NCBI GenBank assembly: GCA_949152475.1
Contig: OX424570.1
Coordinates: 25,044,694-25,108,693, forward strand
DNA length: 64,000 nucleotides
From: Terebella lapidaria
Taxonomy: Eukaryota > Annelida > Polychaeta > Terebellida > Terebellidae
Direction of reading: 5' to 3'
Positions 36,001 to 44,923 of this stretch are shown piece by piece (the stretch's first letter is position 1; every line of letters begins with the position of its first letter). Made by a program: the position numbers and the translations under genes. A model generated the notes under the pieces. That model was not told where the DNA came from. It did not search any database and was given only the letters and a program-made list of their open reading frames with translations.

Positions 36001-36647
36001 ACATATTGACCTTATCTGATGGTAATGATAGGGATTAAAAACCACAAAGTATGCTACGCATGTAGAATATGACCCCCTTCTTAGAAAGAGTCGGGTGCGA
36101 TCTGGACGAAAATGAGCATCACCCGCTGCCGCGGCTGGTACGCACGTGCGGACTTAACAGCCAGTCCATTATAAATAATGGTTAAACGATTCGCTGCCGC
36201 TAGAAACCTTATCCTACTATAAACAAGCTTATAGTAGTGGCTCACGGGTGTCAAAATGTGTAGTCCGAAAGCATCTGGAGTGCCGGACGAGTCACACGGA
36301 CGATCCGCGGGCATCAGTCCTAACATTCGGATTCTCTCCCTGCGTCCATATGCCAGTTCCCCAAATACGTGGGAAGGCATTCACCCGTAGCGGCTGTGAT
36401 TCCCAACCTCAGCCTGGCCATATCAGAGGCTGTCCCGGGACCAAGGGGCATCCGGCAAATCCACAAAAGTGGTCCGGCCAGTGTAGGCATTGGGTTAACT
36501 ATGCCGGACAGCAGTCCACATGATGCGGATAGACCTGCCGCACGTCCCTAGTGCTAGAAACTACGGGAGGGCAGATGCGGAGCGGCGGTGTTATGACGTG
36601 AAGATATCCAGGGAATTCAACTCCGGAGATAGCCACAAAGTGGCCAC

Positions 36648-37298
36648 TCACAGAGTGAAGTCGTGCGGATTCATACGGAACGACCTAAAATCCATCCCTG
36701 GTGTGATAGATGGATACCGCAGACGCATCCGCATGAGCGGAACGTTAGTCCCACCCATATCGGGTCGGCGCACGGGGTTTCCTGCGTGGCCGCCCGTCAT
36801 CCGCAGGTCCTGGAGGTATTGGGGATCGCCGAGAACAGGTGTAATGTCGTCCGGACCTCCATCTGACGCATCCGAGAGGTCCGGAAGACCCACCACGAAG
36901 GAAGTCACTTCCGACCCACGGCGCACACGCTCGTCCGGCGTCTGCGGATGCTGACCCGAAGTGGCCAGAAGCAGTACATCATCCGGTTCCGCATCCAGCC
37001 TGCGCGGATCCATGACGAGCGGGCCCTCGTACTTCTTCAGGTTGTCAATATGGACCACTAGTACCTTGTCCGGATCGGAATCCTGACGGATCCGGTAGTT
37101 CACCTCTGTCACCTGCTTCAGTATGGTATACGGGCCAATCCACGGCTTCACAATTTTGTTACGTTCCTTGGTTAGCCGGTTGAAAGTAATAGCGCATCTT
37201 GTCTCATTCCGCAAAAGCATGCCTACCCTTAGCATGGGCGTCATAGCCACACTTCTGCCAGATGGCAGACTTGTCCAGGCACGCTCGCGCGAAATCAT
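36648..37298 (-). pseudogene. Gypsy integrase C-terminal (GPY) region
   Basis: Contains NRLTKERNKIVKPWIGPY followed by VHIDNLKKYEGP, the GPY/F module that follows the catalytic core in Ty3/gypsy integrases. The frame differs from that of the core at 37204-37977, so a frameshift lies near 37210-37230. The downstream ~100 residues are acidic and proline-rich with no recognised domain. Confidence 0.75.
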
Positions 37299-37977
37299 GG
37301 GCGTTCGCCAGGGCGCGGCGAACCCACTCTACGTACTCCGGACCGCACTGGGGTACTGGATCGGTTTTCGCCGCGGTTGGATACATGATATCCACGGGCA
37401 GATTGAGTTCCCGGCCGTACAACATCACAAGTGGAGTTACTCCGGTCGAAGAGTGGACGGACGATCTGTATGCCATTAAGACATACGAGAGGTGGTCATC
37501 CCAATCATTCGCACGATCATTTACAAAGGCCACCAGCATACTCAGGTTAGATTGATTGAACCGTTTGACCTGTCTGTCAGACTGGGGCCTGTAAGGGGTG
37601 GTCCTGATCTTGGTACTGCCCAGCATCTGTGCTAGGTTCCGGAACAGGTTGCTCTCAAATTGCATGACCTGATCCGAATGTACCTGCTTAGGTACACCAT
37701 GGTAAACCACCCACCTATTCACCAGCAAACGAGCTACCTCGTCCCCGGTTTGGCACCGCAGCGGGTAGGCATCGGTGTACTTGGTAAAATAGTCCGAAAT
37801 CACCAGGATGTACCTGAACCCACGCAGAGTGACCCGGTGAGTATCCAGTATGTCCAAGGCGATTCGGTCGAAAGGCACGCCAGCCTTATCCGTGGTTAAG
37901 GGGTGGCGGCCAGGAGCCGGAACTCCTTTGCGAGCCTGACACCGTGGGCAAGCTGTGCACCACCGTTGCATGTCCAA
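37204..37977 (-). pseudogene. Gypsy integrase catalytic core, catalytic Glu lost
   Basis: The frame starts with the CPRC half of the zinc module. It continues with FDRIALDILD (first Asp) and HSDQVMQFES (second Asp), then YRPQSDRQVKRFNQ, where the family has a Glu before RFN. Here the codon is AAA (Lys), a single-base change from GAA that would inactivate the enzyme. The Gly usual in HSDQG is also changed to Val. Confidence 0.85.
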
Positions 37978-38001
37978 TCCGCTACCAGGCCAGTGAAAGC
38001 G

Positions 38002-38334
38002 CTATTGTAGCTGATGGACGGTCCTCCAGATTCCCAGGTGACTGGTTAACCGAAGGTCATGCAACTGATGGAGCACTTCTTTCCGCAGCTCCGCCGGGAG
38101 CACCAACTGCCAAATAGGTGGCGGTGGGCTCGTTGGCTCATAGTGCTGGTACAAGAGGTCATCCCTCAAGGCGAGCCATTCCCACTGGGAGATTAAGGAC
38201 TGTGTCTCCTCCCTGAAGATTTTCCGCTCAGCCTTGAAGGTCTTTTGGCCGGCCTCTAGGGCCTTTGTAACTGGTGCCGGAGCACTGTCAGCTCTCTGCT
38301 TCGCAGCCAGTTGTGCCGGAGAGTAGCCGCCCAA
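38002..38334 (-). pseudogene. Gypsy integrase zinc-module start, with nonsense codon
   Basis: Ends in LRLTSHLGIWRTVHQLQ, the HxxxH half of the HHCC zinc module. An in-frame TAG follows, after which the same frame continues RFHWPG...MQRWCTACPRC at 37977. The family has Gln or Arg at the stop position, so a single C-to-T nonsense change is the simplest reading. Upstream the frame runs into gag-like sequence through the deletion junction. Confidence 0.75.
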
Positions 38335-39748
38335 GTAGTTCGGTTCCTGTTAAATCCGTACTCGGTTACAGATTCAGTCGGTATTTGGAGTCGAGCCTTG
38401 AACTCCCTCTCGAACATCCGCCTGTTCGTCGTCAGTGTGAACAGCAAGCGAAGTTGCTGAGCAACCTCGCCAAACGTAGCCGTCCCCACCGGCAGACACT
38501 GCATCACGCGGAGGGCCTTCCCTTCCAGGCTCCCCAAGAGGATATGCCGGTTGGCGGATCCAGCTCTGAAGTCGGCGGTATAGGACGGCAAGGTCCGTGT
38601 ACTACCCCCACCCGCGGCCGAGTCCGCAGGTGCAGACCCGTACACCGCAGACATGGGAGATGGGGAGCTCACGCTTGCCGCTGGGTACATACCCGCAGGT
38701 AACCTACCCTGACTTGGTGCGGTTGGGACCCCCGCCGAGCCTAACAGATAGGATCCAGACGGGGCGGCATAACCGGCGTAGCTGGGGGCCGAAGCTGCCG
38801 GTTGCCAGCCAGCTCCCGGAGCACCATGACTGCCAGGATAGGTGGACCACGCGGCAGCAACTCCGGCTGTAGGAACGGTCGAAGCAGTTGCCAGCGTGGT
38901 GCCCCCAAGTCGCAGAGCGGCGCGGGTCCCATGACTGAGACCATCGGTGTCTGCAGACTTGGAAGGACTGGGGGAGGAGCCACTGACCCAATCATCCCCG
39001 GACTGTAGGGGATCGTCGGATCCACGCTCATTGCAGCAGGCTGACTTTGCTTGTATTGGTCAAGCGCGATAGAGATCAGCCGCTGCTCCCTCTCCGATGA
39101 GGGCCCCAAAAGGCTCTGTGGAATCGGCGAGGGCGAGCGGTTCCGCTGATCTGGTCGCCCCTGGTGAGGCGACCGGACACGGTCGTAGCGCACCAAAGGG
39201 GCCAGCTCACTCAAAGTGTTAGTCAGCTGGTCCATTACGCCCTGCACAGACAGTCCGGTATCCGGACCGGGGGCTCGCGAGGGAGTCAACCCGGCCAGCG
39301 ATGGTAGCCGGAACAGTCTGTCCATTCGGCCGGAGTCGACCTCGGTGACTGGCACTCGATTCTGGACGTCCGGAGACATCCCGCGGAAGAGCGCCGGCCG
39401 AGGAGGCCGTCCGGGCAAGGGCGGGTGCGGAGTAGAGCCGTTTCCAGCTCCGCCCACCGCTTCTAACTCATCGAGGCTCAGCCTCAAAGGCAACAGCTGT
39501 TGCGGTCCCGCAGGGCTTGACTCTACGTCCGGAGACGGAGTCGAAGACACCGGAGTTAATTCCGCAGACTGGGTCTGGTCTGAGGGCTCATCCGAACGTC
39601 TCTGACTATCGCCGGAGCCACCATGGGGCGACTCACGGCCGTCGTGCGACCGGGTATGGTCGGAGACTCTATCCTTTCCTTTCTCACTCATTATTTTGCT
39701 TCTAAGTGTCCCGAAGGAGGCAGGAGGTCCCCAGGGACGAGGGAACAA
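38256..39748 (-). pseudogene. Gypsy gag-like region, frameshifted
   Basis: Two frames (39748-38741 and 38690-38256). The first is rich in Pro, Ser and Arg, with the low complexity typical of gag N-termini. The second has the gag core pattern: LGSLEGKALRVMQCL, then FEREFKARLQIPTESVTEY. No zinc knuckle was seen; the segment that would carry it appears deleted. Confidence 0.65.
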
Positions 39749-39808
39749 AACACTGCAACGTTAGGCTGCGATGGAGCGCCGTCGGACTGATCCTGGTCAC
39801 GGCACCAA

Positions 39809-40318
39809 TGTAAAGTTTTAACATCGTCTGCTATCCGGGATCCTCGAGGATAGTCCTCTCACCACGGGTCACAGCGGACGCACGCCCGCTATCCTCGCAT
39901 CCTCGCCGATAGTCCGCTCACCAAGGGTCACTGCGGGCGCAGTGCCTACTCTATCATCAGAAGGTTAACCAGGTAGCAGCCCGCCCAGCGAGCCCAGACA
40001 TGCGGACACCACCCAGATACAGGATCATCACCGTGGTGTTAACTGTAAGGCCGGCTCGCCGCGGTCCGCCGCGGGGGATGGAACCCTGGACAGCCCGACG
40101 GTCCGCCAGAGCCTGTGTCGCACCATCCCAGGTGGGAGACCGGTGATCCAGAGGGCGTACATACCCGAGTCATCAAGGTCTTCCCCACCTGGGCCCCCTA
40201 TGGAAATTGTCCCCAGGAGCCCGCGAGGGCCTTAGCCAGAGAGTGAGGATGCAGAGCCCATGGCCGAGCCCTCCGTCGTTTCTCTCGCCTTGCTCAGAGA
40301 GAACTTCTATGAATAACA
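39809..40318 (-). mobile_element. 5' LTR of the gypsy element
   Basis: On the minus strand it starts TGTTATTCATAG and ends AACTTTACA, the TG...CA form, 510 bp. It is directly followed by a TTGGTGCCGTGACCAGGA primer-binding-like site. Inside are two direct ~60-bp repeats built around 'gctatcc.cg.atcctcg' (about 39829-39945). Confidence 0.6.
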
Positions 40319-41036
40319 CGGCTTCAGAGTATCCATACCCCAAAGCACGAGAAACGAAGGAAGTGACATAAGACCATTGTTACAGCATACTGGGCGAGAG
40401 AGTTGGAGGGCGTTGCTAAGCAGCGCATGCTTCGAACAGAAGCATCCAAAACAAAGGCCAGAAACAAGCGTGTTTAACAAAGAATCACCTGCCACGATCT
40501 TTGGGCAAAATCGCCACATTTGCAAGGTTTCAAAAAGGAAATTTGTTGATATTTCCTATCGAATTTGTGTGATTGTCCAATATCAGATTTATTATTTTCA
40601 TCCCCTTTGTTTTGAAGTTTTTTTGATGGAAATTCTTGTCATAAGCATCAGCTTCTACTTTCTCTTTTTTCACCATTTGTATTTCTCTCCTTTAAAAAAA
40701 CGTGATGTATATATACAAAATGATTAAATAAATCAATTTGAAATGAAAATCGATTTGAAATTGAATTGCATAACAGGTAAAACTAACCATGGAAATAAGT
40801 GGTTTTATCAGTTTGTTAGGCCAACTTTAATACAAAATCCTCTCATTCGCCGCCGCGTTTTTCTAAAAAAAACTTCCATTTAACTGGTGGATGTAAAGAG
40901 GAATTTCTCAGTAGGGTCGTATCATGAAAAAAAAAACGCAAAATACCTCTCGGAAACCCATGCGCACCATTTGCACAACGTGAATGGAACGCAGCATGAC
41001 TACGAACCGGAAGCCCAAACATACCGTAACTGGGGC
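40319..41036. other. Spacer between the gypsy element and the DNA transposon
   Basis: No gene seen; the 116-codon open frame at 40377-40727 has no domain. Contains the ~36-bp motif at 40965-41000 that is shared with 27530-27568. Confidence 0.4.
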
Positions 41037-41038
41037 AT

Positions 41039-41115
41039 AGACCGATCCGCCAGGAAAAGGGTCAGGTCACCGCGCATGCGCGCGCATTGCATTCTGGGGC
41101 ATATTGTGTTCACAT
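41039..41115 (+). repeat. Left terminal inverted repeat of the ISL2EU-type element
   Basis: Pairs with 47860-47932. The inner part, gcattctggggcatattg, also resembles a ZNF143/THAP11-type promoter site (TGCATTCTGGGA-like), and the first codon of the YqaJ gene is only ~17 bp downstream. The repeat therefore probably doubles as a promoter. Confidence 0.7.
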
Positions 41116-41131
41116 CTGACAGCTGTCAAAC

Positions 41132-44100
41132 ATGGACCGGCTGTCAAACTCGATGTCGGACGAAAATCTTGTGGATTTGATAGAGTTATGCGATTTGCCT
41201 ACCTTAAAAACATTGTTGAAGAAAGGGGATATTCCACATGCCAATACGCGGAAGTCGGCTCTTCAGCTGAGGCTCTTTTACGCCATCAGACTTGGTGAGT
41301 TCCAACTAGTAATACTGACTCACTTACTGTATGACTGTGTAGGCCTAGTATGTACACTAGTCCCATGCACTCACACCGCTGTAACAGGTAAACAGGTACA
41401 GTCTTTATCATGTTTATGCACCTATGCTGGTTTTTAAGTCATCATCATCAGTATAGTGTAGCCTGCATGATAACCTGACGTTGACAGTTAATGCTATAAT
41501 CAAGAGTGTGTCAAAAATTAGAAGTGTGCAAAATCATGCAAATGTGTATTAATAAAATGTTATGATGTTTCACTCAGGATTACCAGTTGTGAAGACAGAG
41601 GATGAGAAGGAGGCAGAAAGGTGCAGGACGAGGGCCGCCAAGTTGGTGCTGGGGCCTGGTATGACCATGCCACATCCACTAGCTTTGGACGAAGGATGGG
41701 AAACACTGCAGCCTAACTGCAACTTTCCCGAAGTGTTGGATAGTTCGATAACTGCATACTTTGTTGCCTGTGAGTTTACAAGGGGACTTCAAACAAAGTT
41801 GTTAGAATATATAGCTAAGTTTTAATACTCAAGAATCACAATATCAATTCATTCGATGTTGTTTCATTGATATTCTATTTATCTATTTAAGGATTTGGTT
41901 CTTCGTTTGCACCAGTTTGATGAAAAAAAAGGAATACAAAGGTCTGGCTAGCGTGAGTAGTCATAACATCACTTCATGTCTCATTTCCTATCATGATATA
42001 CACTGTGTGGGAGATCGCCCATGATTCTTGACGAGTCAGCTTGGTAAAAATCTTTCCTCGCAGGGGCTTTGCTCGGCAATAATCTTTCGTCGCATGGGCT
42101 TTCAGATGCCCCTGTGATTAAAGATTTTTGCCGAGCAATGCCCCTGCGAGGAAAGATTTTTACTGAGCTGACTTGTCAAGAATCATGGGCAAGCTCCCAC
42201 CCAGTGATATAGGAGCTGGCTAATGTATTTGTGTGAGTTATTGTGCAGTCTAGGGTATTATAATGTGAATCACCAAGTAATAGTATAGATGAAACTGCTC
42301 AGACTCCAATGCAATGTAAATGAATATTACAATTAGTGAGCCAAATAATGATGCTCTCAATCATAATTGAATTAACATATTGACTACAATCTGATTTATA
42401 TCAAAATTTGTACTATCAGGTAATATCGACCAAGGCATGAGCACTGGAGGGAGTAAGGCCCTTAAAGAAGGACGAAGTATGGCAGTGGCAGAAGGCAGGG
42501 TGAAGAACGTGCAGTTCCACCCTATAAATCCACATATCGGTGAGTCCATTGTCAGTAGCAAATGCATGGTAAATACAAATTGCATTGCCGACATCAAATT
42601 GTTGTGGATAATATGGGCATAGAAACAATACACATTCGCGATTGCGAGAACAGCTGTGTAATTGTAATCATATGAATTCAAATGATTAACTTCCTAACAG
42701 GGCTCGGCTTCATTTCGGGACTTGTATGTCCCCAAACTCGAGTGAACGAGAAGCCGTACTTCGTTTGGGTATCTGTGCACAAGAATACTGGAGTTGTTCA
42801 CAAGGCTGACTGCCACTGTATTGCTGGGTAAGTAGTAAGTTAGCTTAATAAGCTGATAACGGGATTTGTAACCAAGGAGAGGAAATGACTAATCTGCTAA
42901 ATTTCATTCTACCAAATTAAATCTCTGCAAAATGAGGTGGGGCTCAAAACCGCCAAATTTAATAGCCGCCAAAATTAGTCGTTTTACAGTATACGTCACA
43001 GTAGCCCATACTTTATTATATCTGCACTATAAGCTATAATAACCAATATGTATAGTTTGTAAATATCACAGCTCATTGAGTTCTTCACTATAGCCTTGGA
43101 ATGTGTATATTGGTGGATCAAACGACTAGTGTAAATTTTTATTTATTGCAGGCTTAGTGGAATATGCAAGCATGTTGCTGCACTTCTGTATAAAGTCTCG
43201 GATGCAGTGAAGGAAGGACACACAAAGCCAGGCACTAGCACCTTGCAGACATGGCATCAACCAGTCCACAAGAAGCTCAAGACCTCCAGTTTCATGAGCG
43301 ACATCAAGACACCCAAGGCATCATCCAGCATGAAACCGTTGCAGCGAAAACGCCGTGATGAATCAGATCCACGGGCTGAGGACAAGAGGGTTCAGCGGGA
43401 TCTGGCATCTTACAACCTCGATCGCCTTGCGGACATATCCAATGGTCAGTCAGCAGTATTGCTGTATTCAGCTGGATTCCGTCAAGAGGCTCCACTGAAG
43501 CAAAAACCAGATATCAGCCATCTAGGATTCGCAGTGGATGTGACAACCAATCAAGAACTCATGGTGCCCACTGTCGAATCTGCTGCTGAACACAGTGAGG
43601 ACTTCGAGAGCTTCCTGTCTGCTCTAACCATGTCGGAGACAAGTCAGGTGTGGCTGGCCAAATACACAGCACTACAGCATCAGAGTGACACATGGCACAA
43701 CCATCGTCGAGGACGCCTAACAGCTTCGAACATGGGCAAGGTTCTGCGGCATGTGGATTCCTCTCAAAACATCACTGGCGCAACACACAGCCTTGTGGCC
43801 ACCATAATGTCCTACTACCCAAGCATGGATGGTGATCGTCAACCACAACCAATTCGGTGGGGGCGAGAACATGAGGCCAAGGCTCTTGAACGATACAAAC
43901 TGGAGAGAATCCATCATCACAAGAAGTTCTCGCTGCAAGCCACAGGGCTTTGGGTGTCGTGTGCAACTCCATACATCGCTGCCAGTCCAGACAGTCTTGT
44001 GGAGTGTAGCTGCTGTGGTACAGGTGTGGTGGAAGTGAAGAATCCCTGGACGAACCGGCATTACACTGTCACAGAGTTCGCTAAATGTAGCACATCCTGC

Positions 44101-44367
44101 ATCAAAGAATTAGACGGAAAACTGGTCTTGGATGAAGGTCATGACTACTATACCCAAATACAGGCACAGATGTATTGTACAGGAGCCGCCTATGGTGACT
44201 TTGTTCTGATGTTGGACGCCAGCAAAGACAATTTCTTCACCTGTCGTGTCCCATCCAACACAGATTTCATGAACATCATGTGTGAGAAAGCCCACACCTT
44301 CATGTCACAAGTTATATATCATGAACTCAAAAACCGTAATGTCAAGCAAAAAATGACATGTAAATGA
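41132..44367 (+). CDS. SWIM zinc finger / YqaJ nuclease protein of the transposon
   Basis: Exons: 41132-41294, 41578-41769, about 41893-41941, 42420-42539, 42701-42827 and 43152-44367. Exon 1 has a SAP-like helical stretch. The SWIM motif CHC...CKH is split between exons 5 and 6 (KADCHCIAG / LSGICKHVAALL). The last exon carries the YqaJ exonuclease fold: WHNHRRGRLTASN, WGREHEAKALERY, SPDSLVE and VVEVKNPW (the D...ExK metal site), then YYTQIQAQMYCTG. YqaJ nucleases are relatives of lambda exonuclease; the SWIM finger may bind DNA or the transposase (inference). Exon 3 reads DLVLRLHQFDEKK and then loses frame at a run of eight A; seven A would read on into exon 4. The exon 2-3 phase also does not fit, so this copy is probably damaged or the sequence has an error. 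Confidence 0.8.
42001..42206. mobile_element. 206-bp palindromic MITE in a YqaJ-gene intron
   Basis: Ends CACTG...CAGTG; the two halves are inverted copies for ~95 bp each (landmarks 'atgattcttgac', 'aaaatctttcctcgcagggg'). ATATA flanks both sides (41996-42000 and 42207-42211), a likely 5-bp target duplication. No coding capacity. Confidence 0.82.
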
Positions 44368-44923
44368 AGATTGATTGTTTGGAAAGCACAAAATCACTTA
44401 CTGTAAATCATATGTTTCATGTGTATGTGTGGACGAAAATACAGTGAATTTGATTCATGTCAATATAGGTTATATAACATGATTTTGTAGATCTTTTTGT
44501 AGACATGGAGGTTCATGTCATGTGTAATTGGAATTTCGCTGTACCGGTAATTATCACCGCACTTGTCTGTTAACATTATTGTCTCTAAGGACTGCCTAAT
44601 AGTCGTAGATTTAAGAATGATCAATGCTATACATGTACCACTATGCTATATTTCAATGCTATACCACAGAATCTTAAGGGTCATCTATTGTCATACACAA
44701 TAAATTTGAAATGACTACAAACAGTACGTGATATTTCATATTGTGCTAAAGGCTTGTTAAACCTCATGGCAAAGAAGGTTATTCTGCTAAAACCTTGTGG
44801 CAAATATTGAAAAGAATCAGAGCTTTGTGATGTTCAGGAATATGCCAAGGTCACCAACAATGACACATACTATTTTATTTGTTCACATTCATTCTAATTT
44901 TTTACAGCACATGGTCACAATAT
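44368..44923. other. Intergenic space between the convergent transposon genes
   Basis: AT-rich, no open frame of note; should hold both 3' ends. Candidate AATAAA signal at about 44699-44704 for the plus-strand gene. Confidence 0.45.

Larger units (their letters stand above)
36000..40318 (-). mobile_element. Degenerate Ty3/gypsy retrotransposon lacking RT
   Basis: On the minus strand the order is LTR (39809-40318), primer-binding-like site (about 39790-39808), gag-like frames (39748-38256), then directly the integrase zinc module, catalytic core and GPY module (38334-36648). Protease, reverse transcriptase and RNase H are missing, so an internal deletion joins gag to integrase. Frameshifts and stops break the rest. 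The block is visibly GC-rich against AT-rich flanks, which suggests a fairly recent arrival with its own base composition. The left boundary and the 3' LTR are unresolved. Confidence 0.82.

Noticed and set aside
36081..39705. Plus-strand open frames of 60-144 codons opposite the gypsy element
   Set aside because: GC-rich antisense shadows of gag and integrase without domains.
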